Positions 34,277 to 43,145 are shown, numbered from the stretch's first letter. The stretch: DNA of 64,000 bases from JAFMDF01 sp965277445 (GCA_965277445.1 CBDICY010000032.1:2728001-2792000), one strand, 5' to 3'. Notes: generated from the sequence alone by a model not told the origin. Made by a program: numbers and translations.

Positions 34277-34347
34277 TCACGTAGAGGACGCAAAGTTCGC
34301 AGAGTACAGATTATAAATACTCTGCGGACTCTGAAATCTCTGCGTGA
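34277..34347. repeat. Imperfect 71-bp palindrome
   Basis: Inner arms GTTCGCAGAGTA (34295) and TACTCTGCGGAC (34318) with one mismatch, outer arms TCACGTAGAG (34277) and CTCTGCGTGA (34338) with one mismatch. This GCAGAG/CTCTGCG-rich pattern looks like a dispersed non-coding repeat. Located between the S41 peptidase stop and the terminator at 34124. Confidence 0.6.
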
Positions 34348-34439
34348 GGCAAAAAATGAGCGGTCTCGATAATGGTATCAATCGGATGTTATTAAGCTTG
34401 TCAATCCTTTGCCCCTTGCCCTATGATAAACAATAACAT

Positions 34440-35495
34440 TTATTTGATGTCGTATTCTTTCAATAAATAATCAAATGCCTTTTCCATCACCTTATCGTTG
34501 CCCGCCTCAATATCTGCTATGGTGTTTTTGATATACACATCAGGTTTATGTCCAATTCCATCTAAGCTTTTACCATCAGGCTGCAAAAACATTTGTATAG
34601 AATACCGATAGAACCAACCATTCGGCAAAAACTTACGGGGACTACCATCCGAAAAATCGCCTGCGGTATAATCTCCCATTTGTACTACGTGGTCGAAAGC
34701 ATTCATGTGTAATAAAAATATTTCTCCTGCACTTATAGTATATCTGTCCGTTAATAGAATGACTGGCTTAGTATATTGTTGGTCGCCTATTTTTTGTGAG
34801 AAATATTTTCGAGGTTTTTCAAAATTGTTATGTGCTGGACCGTTTCTGTTTTGTACGGTGTAAATAAATGCTTCTTTATCTGCAAAAGCACCTGCCACTC
34901 GGGCAGAAAAAGCATCACTACCTCCACCATTGTTTCGTATATCCAAGATGATTGCTGGATAATCTTTTAATGCTTTAAGGATGTCATCAATTTGTGCAGG
35001 GTCTGTATCACTCATCGACCCTAAATAGATATACCCAATGTTTTTTCCTTTGACTTTTCCATAGGAGAATTCTTTGTCCCCTGTTAAATCTGTCAAACCG
35101 TCTAAGTATTTATTTTCTACTAATGCTAAATCAAATTCTTCTTCCGCTAGCGCATTTAAGGCATTACCTGAAACATAATAATCCTCTTTATTATCATTAA
35201 TATTAGCTAGAAAAGTATGTCCGTCATCTAATACTTCAATCATTTGGGTCATTACCTTCCATAATTCTTCATCCGTTGTTTGAGGGGTAACTTGTGGTCT
35301 GAAAATGGAATATTGTTCGTCCCAATCAATGTCTCTAATCATAAAAAGGGAATAATGGTCATTGAAATCATTCCAGAATAATTCAAAATTATTTTCTGGC
35401 TCATTGACTTCATCTGTGCCGATAATGGCTTTCTCACAAGCAGTAAATAAAAAAAGACCAATTATTATTGATAAAAAAAGGCTATTATTTTTCAT
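34440..35495 (-). CDS. S41 family peptidase, lipoprotein
   Basis: 351 residues. Lipoprotein signal with Cys20 (FLFTAC). Residues 35-115 are a helical tail-binding region with VLDDGHTF; the protease core carries IILDIRNNGGGSD (182-194) and the catalytic-serine motif TISAGE with Ser255. No PDZ domain is obvious between residues 90 and 150, so it resembles the shorter Tricorn/CtpA-like S41 lipoproteins of Bacteroidota rather than classical tail-specific proteases. Probably anchored to the outer membrane facing the periplasm. It is 36 bases downstream of the probable outer membrane protein gene, so likely co-transcribed. Confidence 0.8.
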   Translation of the reverse strand: MKNNSLFLSIIIGLFLFTACEKAIIGTDEVNEPENNFELFWNDFNDHYSLFMIRDIDWDEQYSIFRPQVTPQTTDEELWKVMTQMIEVLDDGHTFLANINDNKEDYYVSGNALNALAEEEFDLALVENKYLDGLTDLTGDKEFSYGKVKGKNIGYIYLGSMSDTDPAQIDDILKALKDYPAIILDIRNNGGGSDAFSARVAGAFADKEAFIYTVQNRNGPAHNNFEKPRKYFSQKIGDQQYTKPVILLTDRYTISAGEIFLLHMNAFDHVVQMGDYTAGDFSDGSPRKFLPNGWFYRYSIQMFLQPDGKSLDGIGHKPDVYIKNTIADIEAGNDKVMEKAFDYLLKEYDIK

Positions 35496-35531
35496 GATAT
35501 ATTTATTTTTTTTGTTAGAAACGTAGGTAAT

Positions 35532-36323
35532 TTAAAACTTCAAGATACCAGTAACCGCAACCTGGTTTTGCAATCGAGTTAAGCTATGGACGTCCTTATA
35601 ATGCTCATATTGTAAGCTATATTTTAGCGCCAAATCCCATTTTCCTTTGGTTACAAAACGATATTGAATATCCCAATCCACCATAAAATAAGTATTGACG
35701 GTCGTCAATTTTCCTTCTGCGGTGATTAATTTTAGTGGGCTAGATTCATTTTCCTCAGTTGTTTTGTTAAAGCCATTATAAGGAGGGCGCACCGTCCAAC
35801 TAACTACTGGAATAGCTAAACTAGATTGAATCGAGTGCTTATTTTTTAGTTGCCATTTTACTTGCCCTTTTGCTGCTAGATTATGCCCAAATAAATAAGT
35901 GAAGCTGTCTAAACCATCCCAATTAACAAAATTATGGTGGCTATTAAATTGACCACCTAGATAAGCGCTTAGTCTGGCATTTTTCGTTTTCATTTTTTTC
36001 AAATAGTCGAATCGAATATCGCCTATTAAATAATCAGCGGTGAAATGTTCCGCAGCGACAGATTCAATAGTATTCGGCGCAAAGCCTAAATGGATGTTCC
36101 ATAAATCGCCATTTCTTCTATTTGGAAAAGTATAATCAAAAGCAATGGCTAGACCTCCTTGTTTATAATTCAATGGCGAATAATTAAGGTCTTTAAAGTA
36201 ACCATAATTATAACCTACTGTGACGCCTAACTCTTTATTAGAAAAATTAGTTAGTTGTCCGTAACTGCTAGTCGATGCAAATATCATTGCTAAACAGCAG
36301 ATTAAAAGATGGATGATTTTCAT
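35532..36323 (-). CDS. Probable outer membrane beta-barrel protein
   Basis: 263 residues; signal peptide 1-22 (TSSYGQ). Repeated amphipathic strands with alternating aromatics (LGVTVGYNYGYFKD, ARLSAYLGGQFN, WDLALKYSLQYEH) and a C-terminal strand ending in Phe (VAVTGILKF), as expected for an outer membrane barrel. No named family recognised. Forms a probable two-gene unit with the S41 peptidase lipoprotein downstream. Confidence 0.6.
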   Translation of the reverse strand: MKIIHLLICCLAMIFASTSSYGQLTNFSNKELGVTVGYNYGYFKDLNYSPLNYKQGGLAIAFDYTFPNRRNGDLWNIHLGFAPNTIESVAAEHFTADYLIGDIRFDYLKKMKTKNARLSAYLGGQFNSHHNFVNWDGLDSFTYLFGHNLAAKGQVKWQLKNKHSIQSSLAIPVVSWTVRPPYNGFNKTTEENESSPLKLITAEGKLTTVNTYFMVDWDIQYRFVTKGKWDLALKYSLQYEHYKDVHSLTRLQNQVAVTGILKF

Positions 36324-36468
36324 AATTAATAGTTTAAGTCGGATGAAAGAATGTTTTTAATTCGTTCTTGAATACACCATCAAAATTAGGGGCAAAACAG
36401 GTTGATTTCTCCAAAAAACAAGTCAATTCGCTATTTTTAAGGTGAATCGCATAAAAAATTACGTGAAT

Positions 36469-36513
36469 GAAAAAGGCTTTTTAATAGTTGGATTGACTAT
36501 CAAAAAACCTTTG
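36469..36513 (-). terminator. Intrinsic terminator hairpin, second copy
   Basis: On the minus strand: stem AAAGGTTTTTTGATAGT, short loop, ACTATTAAAAAGCCTTT then T-rich. It would end transcripts of the serine-hydrolase remnant (stop at 36670) before the outer membrane protein gene. Nearly the same hairpin is at 34124-34166. Confidence 0.6.
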
Positions 36514-36574
36514 AAAAAGAGAAAAACATATGCGTGAGATTTATTAGAGTAATGATGCTACTGTGAAAACTATG

Positions 36575-36641
36575 GTTACGACTCGGGAGAGTCGTGTTAC
36601 TTTTGCGATAAACATGTAACACGACTCTCCCGAGTCGTAAC
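36575..36641. repeat. Inverted repeat, 26-bp perfect arms
   Basis: GTTACGACTCGGGAGAGTCG... (36575-36600) and its exact complement (36616-36641) flank 15 bases. Each arm also contains a smaller palindrome (GACTC-GGGA-GAGTC). It lies 29 bases past the stop of the readthrough frame of the hydrolase remnant. It is GC-rich in an AT-rich gap; a mobile or structural repeat seems more likely than a terminator because no T-run follows. Confidence 0.75.
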
Positions 36642-36669
36642 ATGTTTTTAGTTATCGTAGTGCCAATTA

Positions 36670-37152
36670 TTATTCCTTTTCTACTAACTGTGAATTGGTC
36701 ATTTTATCATCGAAAAGATGCTTTTGTTTAGGTAATAAACCCCAAACCTTCTTGATGCCTTTGGAATATTGTCCATCCACACAATTGAAAGTGGCTACGT
36801 AGCCAATACCAATTCAGGGGTCAAAAAATAATAAGGTTAAAATACCTGGGTCACTTCCAGAATGCCCAATATTATCTTTACCATCGGTATCAATATATCT
36901 TTTCAATTCTTTATATAGCTGATAAAGCGCCTCATCTGTTAATTCCGAAAACTGAGGATGGTAAATATGATGAAATTCTTCCCAGCTAAGGGTGGATAAA
37001 TCTAGGGACTCATTAATTCCTTCCATGTGGGTAATGGCTAATTCGGGGGCTTGTTCTGCTTTGTCATTTCCTGCAAGGGAGGGGGACATTTTTTGACTAG
37101 CCCCCCATAGCATAATCAGAAATAGGCCAAAGTATAATGGTATCTTTTTCAT
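36670..37152 (-). pseudogene. Serine hydrolase (beta-lactamase-like) remnant with in-frame stop
   Basis: From the ATG at 37152 a signal peptide (MKKIPLYFGLFLIMLWG) and ~95 residues of unassigned helical sequence lead into IGHSGSDPGILTLLFFDP, the C-terminal HSG motif region of class C beta-lactamase-like hydrolases. A TGA follows at 36814-36816, but the frame continues as IGIGYVATFNCVDGQY to a TAA at 36670, exactly as in intact relatives (FFDPE-LGIGY). The SxxK and YxN catalytic regions are absent. This is an internally deleted gene with a nonsense mutation. An in-frame ATG at 37188 adds 12 residues ahead of the signal peptide and is less likely. Confidence 0.7.
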
Positions 37153-37188
37153 GATAAAGAATTGGAATTGAATATTTATTTTCAACAA

Positions 37189-37617
37189 AGGTGCAATAGA
37201 AAAAAGAAGTATGCAACAACAAATAATGGACTTTGTAAAGCAAAAATAGTTGAACTAGCATCTTCTGAAGATCGAAAATCACTGTACAAATTACTTAAGT
37301 TGTAAAATAAAAAGCAGGCATAATTAAAATGCGAATTTGAATTTAAGTTGTTATATTGGATGTTAGGTTTGTGAATTGGTTAGGAAATGTAGATTTGAAC
37401 CTAGAAATATTCACAAAATGCTTGATTTATCCTATCATTGCTTTCCTTGAAGCAGAAAAAAGCCTAAATACAAAAAATGGCATTTGTAAAATAAAAGAAT
37501 GGTTATTTACATAAAAATGGTCTAGTTTTGGAAAAGACTAAATATTGTATTTGTAAAAAATAAGTGGCTAAAGAAAAATAAATCATTCTAATAATTAGAG
37601 GGATTTTATCTAAAAAA
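37189..37617. other. Intergenic between divergent genes, no gene seen
   Basis: About 430 very AT-rich bases containing the divergent start regions of the hydrolase remnant and the 475-residue protein gene. Several AAAATGG/TTTGTAAA tracts but no convincing TAnnTTTG promoter, RNA gene or ORF. Confidence 0.5.
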
Positions 37618-39045
37618 ATGGAGAATACACACCTGTCCAAACTGTTATCGACTTTAACTACTAAAGAATTAAAACTACTCAAGAAGTGGGTCGCCTCTCC
37701 TTTTTATAATCAAAGAACGGATGTTATACAATTATTAGATTTTTATTTAAGATACCGTAAAAATCAAGCAATTTTACCGTCTAAGACCGCAGTTTTTGAC
37801 CATCTTTATCCAAACGAAACTTACGATGACCATAAAGTAAGAATGGCGATGAGTATTTTAAATCGACTCACCGAAAAATTTATTATTCATCAACAGCAGG
37901 AAAAAAAGACGATAGAAAATAAACTAGCTTTATTGGCTTATTATCGGGAAAAAGAATTAGAAAAACCTTACCAAAAAGTCGTGAAGGAGGTAGAGAAAAC
38001 CATACAGAAAGACTTGCTTAGAGGGATAGATTATTATCGAGCGAAATTTTTATTAGGCAAAGAACAATACGAATCCACCAAATTAACCAATCGGTATCAA
38101 CCTAAAAAAGTATTGCAAGAAGTTTCTGCCAATTTAGATATTTGTATTTTACTAGAAAAACTAAATGAAAGTAGTTTTATTCAAAATGATGCTAGGGTTA
38201 CGGGTACTCCTATTCCATTCGATTTAGGGTTAATGAAACAATTGAAAACAGCTATTGAAGCACAGCCAGCTTACTTGGAGAATCCTACTATAGCGACTTA
38301 TTATGCTTGTTATCAATTGTCTTCCAAAATTGATGATCCTAATTATTTTATCCAGTTAAGAGGCTTGTTGACAGCCCATCATTCTATTTTTTCTAAAAAA
38401 GAATTAACTGTTTTTTATACCTTTTTAAGCGGCTCTTGTATAATTAATTTTAATAAAGGAAAACAGAAGTACCTAGTTACTATTTTTGAGATTTACAAAG
38501 AGAAATTGGCTTTAGGGTTGTATGAACAGAAAATTGCATTTATTGCATTCAAAAATATTGTACTGACAGGTCTTTTGAACAAAGCTTATGATTGGATAGA
38601 ACAATTTATCGTCAAATATATTCCAAAATTGGAGCAACAAGACCAACACACTACAGGCAATTGGGCACTTGCTGCACTAGCACATCGACGGAAAGATTAT
38701 GAGACAGCCCTTAAGATATTGAGTACCACTAAATTTAAAGATTATCACCAGAATTTATCTGCTAGAGTGACGGTGACCAAAATCTATTTAGAATTAGCAG
38801 AATGGGATGTACTACAAAATCACTTAAAAGCATTTGAAGCATATGCTCGTCGTGTACCTGATATGGGAGAATTGGGGAGATACAAAACCAATTATTTGAA
38901 TTTTACGCTGCTTGCTCAAAAAATTCTACGACTTAATCCTTATGACTATCAGGAAAAAAGTAAATTAATTCAGTTAATTCAAACATCAACTTCGGTCGTC
39001 GATAAAAAATGGTTATTAACATGGTTAGAAGAGGGAAAGAGATAA
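37618..39045 (+). CDS. Uncharacterised helical protein (Bacteroidota type)
   Basis: 475 residues, no signal peptide or membrane segment. It begins SKLLSTLTTKELKLLKKWVASPFYN and continues with DHLYPNETYDD and an MAMSILNRLTEKFI block. I associate this N-terminal pattern (a short LxxLxxKExxxLxxxxxSPFFN helix pair) with unannotated Bacteroidota, particularly Saprospiria, proteins. The rest is all-helical with TPR-like spacing (LAALAHRRKDYETALKIL). Function unknown; a regulatory or scaffold role would be a guess. Confidence 0.6.
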   Translation: MENTHLSKLLSTLTTKELKLLKKWVASPFYNQRTDVIQLLDFYLRYRKNQAILPSKTAVFDHLYPNETYDDHKVRMAMSILNRLTEKFIIHQQQEKKTIENKLALLAYYREKELEKPYQKVVKEVEKTIQKDLLRGIDYYRAKFLLGKEQYESTKLTNRYQPKKVLQEVSANLDICILLEKLNESSFIQNDARVTGTPIPFDLGLMKQLKTAIEAQPAYLENPTIATYYACYQLSSKIDDPNYFIQLRGLLTAHHSIFSKKELTVFYTFLSGSCIINFNKGKQKYLVTIFEIYKEKLALGLYEQKIAFIAFKNIVLTGLLNKAYDWIEQFIVKYIPKLEQQDQHTTGNWALAALAHRRKDYETALKILSTTKFKDYHQNLSARVTVTKIYLELAEWDVLQNHLKAFEAYARRVPDMGELGRYKTNYLNFTLLAQKILRLNPYDYQEKSKLIQLIQTSTSVVDKKWLLTWLEEGKR

Positions 39046-39168
39046 ATTTATCAAAAGGCTAACTAGCAGTATGATGTTCACTCCAAAAAGAAGGCGATTG
39101 ACCGAAATTTTCAATAGCTTCACACTTTTATCAAGGGGATGTTTTTATTAAACACTTAATTTTGAATT

Positions 39169-39624
39169 ATGAAGTATGTGCATACCAACATCATCAGCGA
39201 GGACTGGCAAAAACTAGCTGATTTTTACATAAATGTTTTTGATTGTCAATTTGTTCCGCCGATTCGCAATCAAAAAGGAGATTGGCTGGATAAAGGATTA
39301 GGTTTGTCGAATGCACATTTACAAGGCGTACATTTGCGACTACCTGGTTGTGGTGTAGATGGACCAACGCTAGAAATTTACAGCTATAACAAAATGGAAG
39401 AAAATTTGCCATCTACGCCGAATCGAAAAGGCTATGGGCACTTAGCGTTTGAAGTAGAAGATGTAGCAGTTATTTTACAGAAATTATTACAGTATGGCGG
39501 AAGTAAACAGGGTGAAATTAGTGGCAAAAGAGTGGAAGGGGTAGGTTATATTACTTATACCTATGCGAAAGACCCCGAAGGGAATATCATTGAATTGCAA
39601 AACTGGGATAGGTCAAGAAAATAG
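39169..39624 (+). CDS. VOC superfamily (glyoxalase-like) protein
   Basis: 151 residues. Two beta-alpha-beta-beta-beta modules: YVHTNIISEDWQKLADFYINVF and GYGHLAFEVEDVAVILQKL, ending ITYTYAKDPEGNIIELQNW. The Glu in IIELQNW and the His in GHLAF are at usual metal-ligand positions of VOC enzymes. The reaction is not predictable (lactoylglutathione lyase, dioxygenase and resistance proteins share the fold). The stop is 4 bases before the histidine kinase start, so the two are probably translationally coupled. Confidence 0.8.
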   Translation: MKYVHTNIISEDWQKLADFYINVFDCQFVPPIRNQKGDWLDKGLGLSNAHLQGVHLRLPGCGVDGPTLEIYSYNKMEENLPSTPNRKGYGHLAFEVEDVAVILQKLLQYGGSKQGEISGKRVEGVGYITYTYAKDPEGNIIELQNWDRSRK

Positions 39625-39628
39625 AACT

Positions 39629-40660
39629 ATGCGGAAAATATTTAGTCGAATAAAGCAATCAGATTGGCAAATAATCGGTATTTATTATGCTTTTATTTAC
39701 CCCTTAGTTTACATCACCAATAGCCTTGTTGGTCGCCATGAGCTAGTTTCATGGGAAGGGCTAAAATGGTTAGGAATCTACTTTTTCGATTTTTCTTTAG
39801 ATGTACTGGTCTTAATTTTAGTTGTTTTTTGGTTGTTCCATGATTATTATCAACAAAAAAGATACGGTCTAGCATTCGGGTTAATCATGTTAATCATAAC
39901 TGTCCAAGTATTCTTACAACCTATATTAGTGCCTGCAATGTATGATTTTGCACCTACCAAAGGGGTAAATTGGTTGGTTTGGACATTTGAAGGTATAGAA
40001 AACTGTTTTGCCTCTATAGTCGGACTTTGTTTATTTCTAATTGGAAAACAATATTATGAAAGTAAAAATCAAGTTATGCAGCTACAAAAGGAGATGAAGG
40101 AAAGCGAATTACAACTGCTTAGGGCGCAGATTGATCCACATTTTCTTTTTAATAACCTCAATATACTCGATATTCTAATCAATTTGGACCCTAAAAAAGC
40201 TAGTCGGTATACCAAAAGATTATCTTCTCTTTATCGCTATATGATACGCCATAAAGACCAAGATGTCGTCAGTTTAAAAGAAGAATGGCAATTTTCAGAA
40301 GATTATATTTTCCTTTTAGAACAGCGTTTTGACGAATTATTTTTATTTGAAAATGAATTAGCAGATAAAGACTTAGATAGCTATTTTATACCACCTGCGT
40401 CGATGCAGACTTTATTAGAAAATATTGTGAAGCATAACTTCGCGCTGCCTGAAGAACCCATTTATGCCATTACCTATTTGGAGAATGATTTCCTCTGTGT
40501 GAAAAATGACCGCAAACCAAAAGAAAATGTAAAAGATAGTACTGGAACAGGTTTAAATAACTTGGAAAAACGGATTCGATTATTGACCGACCAAACGGTG
40601 GAAATTGAACAGACGGCAGATACTTTTACGGTGAAGGTGCCTTTGGTGAAGTTGGTTTGA
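39629..40660 (+). CDS. LytS-type membrane histidine kinase
   Basis: 343 residues from the ATG at 39629; an in-frame start 66 bases upstream overlaps the VOC gene and is less likely. Four membrane segments (about 15-32, 45-70, 82-104, 125-140), a coiled linker, then a His_kinase (PF06580) domain: RAQIDPHFLFNNLN with phospho-acceptor His171, and a degenerate HATPase with LLENIVKHNF and GTGLNNLEKRI. These kinases work with LytTR regulators, one of which lies at 41715 past an SDR gene. Confidence 0.85.
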   Translation: MRKIFSRIKQSDWQIIGIYYAFIYPLVYITNSLVGRHELVSWEGLKWLGIYFFDFSLDVLVLILVVFWLFHDYYQQKRYGLAFGLIMLIITVQVFLQPILVPAMYDFAPTKGVNWLVWTFEGIENCFASIVGLCLFLIGKQYYESKNQVMQLQKEMKESELQLLRAQIDPHFLFNNLNILDILINLDPKKASRYTKRLSSLYRYMIRHKDQDVVSLKEEWQFSEDYIFLLEQRFDELFLFENELADKDLDSYFIPPASMQTLLENIVKHNFALPEEPIYAITYLENDFLCVKNDRKPKENVKDSTGTGLNNLEKRIRLLTDQTVEIEQTADTFTVKVPLVKLV

Positions 40661-40744
40661 AAAAGAGGACAGCAGTCAGACCGTTTAACCTTCAACCCTA
40701 TACCTTCTACCTAAGTAGTTAATTTATTTTAAATATTTCTATAA

Positions 40745-41539
40745 ATGAAAAGACTTGACCAAAAAATCTGCCTCATTACAGGAGCCGCCAAAGGAATCGG
40801 ACAAGCCATTGCTGAATTATTTCATCAGGAAGGCGGGATTGTATTAATTACCGATATTGATGATGAGCAGGGTAGGGCAGTAGCTAAAAAATTACCTCAA
40901 AGTGAATACCATCATTTAGATGTTAAACACGAAGCCGAATGGCAAAAAATAACCAAACATATCCAAGAAAAATATGGTCGATTAGATGTGTTAGTGAATA
41001 ATGCGGGAATAACAGGTTTTTTAGAAACGAAAGGTCCTTTTGATGCGGAAAATATAGATTTAGCATCGTGGCAAGAAGTGCAAGCTGTCAACTCGACGGG
41101 TGTCATGTTGGGCTGCAAATATGCGATTAAAATGATGAAAGCCAATGGCGGCAAAATAGTCAATATCTCCTCTCGAAGTGGAATCGTAGGCATTCCTTTG
41201 GCCGTTGCTTATGCCGCCAGTAAAGCCGCAGTAAGAAATCACACCAAAAGTGTAGCGTTGTATTGTGCGGAAAAAGGGTATCAAATTCGTTGTAATAGCA
41301 TTCACCCAGCGGCGATAATGACGCCGATGTGGGATACTATGCTTGGTACAGGAGACATGCGGGAGAAAATGATCAAAGATGTAGAAGCAGGCATTCCAAT
41401 GGGTAAATTTGGTGAACCAATAGATGTGGCCTATAGTGCTTTGTTTCTAGCGAACGAAGAATCCAAATATATAACAGGCATTGAATTGACGGTAGATGGC
41501 GGTATTTTGGCGGGTAGCCAAGGGAAACCGACGGAGTAG
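40745..41539 (+). CDS. Short-chain dehydrogenase/reductase
   Basis: 264 residues. Classical SDR: cofactor motif TGAAKGIGQ (12-20) with Asp after the second strand (ITDIDDEQG, NAD preference), NNAG, and the Ser-Tyr-Lys triad with Tyr156 and Lys160 in AYAASK. C-terminal YITGIELTVDGG. The substrate is unknown (glucose/3-hydroxysteroid dehydrogenase-like group). It sits between the histidine kinase and its presumed response regulator, unusual for a metabolic gene. Confidence 0.87.
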   Translation: MKRLDQKICLITGAAKGIGQAIAELFHQEGGIVLITDIDDEQGRAVAKKLPQSEYHHLDVKHEAEWQKITKHIQEKYGRLDVLVNNAGITGFLETKGPFDAENIDLASWQEVQAVNSTGVMLGCKYAIKMMKANGGKIVNISSRSGIVGIPLAVAYAASKAAVRNHTKSVALYCAEKGYQIRCNSIHPAAIMTPMWDTMLGTGDMREKMIKDVEAGIPMGKFGEPIDVAYSALFLANEESKYITGIELTVDGGILAGSQGKPTE

Positions 41540-41546
41540 AAGGATG

Positions 41547-41562
41547 CCTGTCTACTGACAGG
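41547..41562 (+). terminator. Short hairpin after SDR gene
   Basis: CCTGTC-TACT-GACAGG, 8 bases beyond the SDR stop, followed by TAAAAATG. A weak terminator or mRNA 3'-end structure separating the SDR from the regulator gene 150 bases further on. Confidence 0.4.
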
Positions 41563-41642
41563 TAAAAATGATGAACGATGAATTTGCCCTAAATAAAATC
41601 CGTAGCCAATAGTGTTTAGGATGAATTATTTCATGTGACAGA

Positions 41643-41667
41643 CCGTATACCGTCAGCCGTATACCGT
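41643..41667 (+). promoter_or_regulatory. Direct repeat CCGTATACCGT upstream of LytTR regulator
   Basis: Two identical 11-mers (41643-41653 and 41657-41667) three bases apart, 48 bases upstream of the LytTR regulator start. LytTR proteins bind direct repeats, usually with about 21-base periodicity; here it is 14, so autoregulation is only a possibility. Confidence 0.3.
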
Positions 41668-41714
41668 AAACTGAATAAAACACTAATCACCCTGACAATA
41701 AAATTCATACAGGC

Positions 41715-42491
41715 ATGAAAATACTACTCTTAGAAGACGAAAAACTAGCCGCTCAAAAATTATTACAATTATTGTATGCCTACTTTGAACACGAATTAGA
41801 AATCAAGTGGGTACAATCTGTCCAACAAGGCTTAAAATACCTAAAAGAAAATGGCGATCCTGATTTAATTCTCTCTGATATTGAATTATTGGATGGCAAA
41901 GTCTTTCGATTATATGAGCAACATGAAGTGAAGTCACCCATTATTTTTGCAACGGCTTACGACCAATATTTGTTGGAAGCCTTCCAAACTAATGGCATCG
42001 CTTATTTATTAAAGCCCTATTCGGATGAAGACCTCAAAAAAGCTTTGGACAAATACTTGAAACTATTCCGTTCGGAAGATAAAGGCCAGGCATTAAATGC
42101 TACGATGATTGAAGAATTGAGGTCGGCATTGGCTAGTTCTCAAAAAGAATATAAAAAGCGATTTACCATCAAAAAAACATCAGGTATCTTTTTATTAAAA
42201 ACAGAGGATATCGCCTATTTTACCGCAAGTGATGACCTCGTTTTTGCGATGGATACTAAAAATAAGCGGCATGTCGTCAATTATCGAATGTCGGATTTAG
42301 AGGCTATTTTAGACCCTGCTATCTTTTTCCGTATCAATAGAAGTGACATTATCAACATTAATTTTATTGAAAAAATGGAAGCTTACTTTGGTAACCGATT
42401 AGTGGTGACCATGAAAAATGATAAGGTAAGTTTGAAAACGAGTGGTCCCAAGACAGCTGTTTTTCGGAAGTGGGTCGAAGGGGTTAATTAA
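41715..42491 (+). CDS. LytTR-family response regulator
   Basis: 258 residues. Receiver domain 1-118 with acidic pocket LEDE, phospho-acceptor Asp55 in ILSDIELLDG, Thr in FATAYD and Lys in YLLKPY. LytTR DNA-binding domain 155-255 (FTIKKTSGIFLLKTEDIAYF, FFRINRSDIININFI). Probable partner of the LytS-type kinase at 39629. Convergent with crtZ; the 174-base gap contains an inverted repeat at 42525-42603. Confidence 0.88.
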   Translation: MKILLLEDEKLAAQKLLQLLYAYFEHELEIKWVQSVQQGLKYLKENGDPDLILSDIELLDGKVFRLYEQHEVKSPIIFATAYDQYLLEAFQTNGIAYLLKPYSDEDLKKALDKYLKLFRSEDKGQALNATMIEELRSALASSQKEYKKRFTIKKTSGIFLLKTEDIAYFTASDDLVFAMDTKNKRHVVNYRMSDLEAILDPAIFFRINRSDIININFIEKMEAYFGNRLVVTMKNDKVSLKTSGPKTAVFRKWVEGVN

Positions 42492-42524
42492 AATATGACA
42501 AAAAGTATTGGTTAGGACGCATCT

Positions 42525-42603
42525 AAATCATAGTTCATACATCTTAAATTATCAATCCGTTACGTAAAAATTAGATGGATTTACGATGTATGATTTATGA
42601 TTT
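42525..42603. repeat. Inverted repeat between convergent genes
   Basis: AAATCATAGTTCATACATC (42525-42543) and GATGTATGATTTATGATTT (42585-42603), 17 of 19 pairs matching, loop 41 bases. Position between the response regulator stop and crtZ stop suits a bidirectional terminator or a dispersed repeat. Confidence 0.5.
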
Positions 42604-42665
42604 TTGATGTAAGATTTGGTCACCCCTTAAGAAATAGGAGGATTTTATTCTGCATTCTGAACAAC

Positions 42666-43145
42666 CTACCTTGTAGCCTGCCGAGCCGCTGCCTTCCGTG
42701 CCTCTCTAAAATATTTAAAAGGGACTAACAACATCCCAAAACATTCGCCCTCTTCTTTGCCTAAATGTTTGTGATGCACTTTATGTCCTTTTCTCAAAGC
42801 TTTAAAATAAATGGAATTGGTATTCCGCATCAACTTAAAGCGTTGGTGGATAAAAATGTCATGTACAAAAAAGTAGAGCATGCCATAAATTAAAATCCCC
42901 AAACCTATCCAAAACAAAGCGTTAAACTCATAAGATCCAAACCAAAATAGCAAGATACTAGGAATGGCAAAAATCAGAAAAAAGGCATCGTTCTTTTCGA
43001 AAAAGCGGTCATTATTAACTTGATGATGGTCTTCGTGCAAATACCACAAAAATCCGTGCATCACATATTTATGCATTGCCCACGCCACAAACTCCATAGT
43101 TAAAACGGTGGCAATGGTTATTATTGTTGCTGGAATCCAAGTCAT
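42666..43145 (-). CDS. crtZ: Beta-carotene hydroxylase
   Basis: 159 residues, integral membrane (four hydrophobic segments). Fatty-acid-hydroxylase histidine clusters of CrtZ: HKYVMH, HEDHH, HDIFIH and HKVHHKH, the di-iron ligands. It adds 3/3' hydroxyls to beta-ionone rings, making zeaxanthin-type xanthophylls. Length fits CrtZ (about 150-175). Third gene of a minus-strand crtI-crtB-crtZ set. No lycopene cyclase gene is seen in the window, so the ring-forming step must be encoded elsewhere. Confidence 0.87.
   Translation of the reverse strand: MTWIPATIITIATVLTMEFVAWAMHKYVMHGFLWYLHEDHHQVNNDRFFEKNDAFFLIFAIPSILLFWFGSYEFNALFWIGLGILIYGMLYFFVHDIFIHQRFKLMRNTNSIYFKALRKGHKVHHKHLGKEEGECFGMLLVPFKYFREARKAAARQATR

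Noticed and set aside
36814..36816. TGA read as selenocysteine in the hydrolase remnant
   Set aside because: No SECIS-like structure was recognised, the aligned residue is normally Glu/Asp-adjacent and not Cys, and the catalytic motifs are missing anyway.
41643..41667. The CCGTATACCGT repeat as a proven LytTR operator
   Set aside because: Its 14-base period does not match the usual spacing of LytTR half-sites, so it is listed only as a weak candidate.
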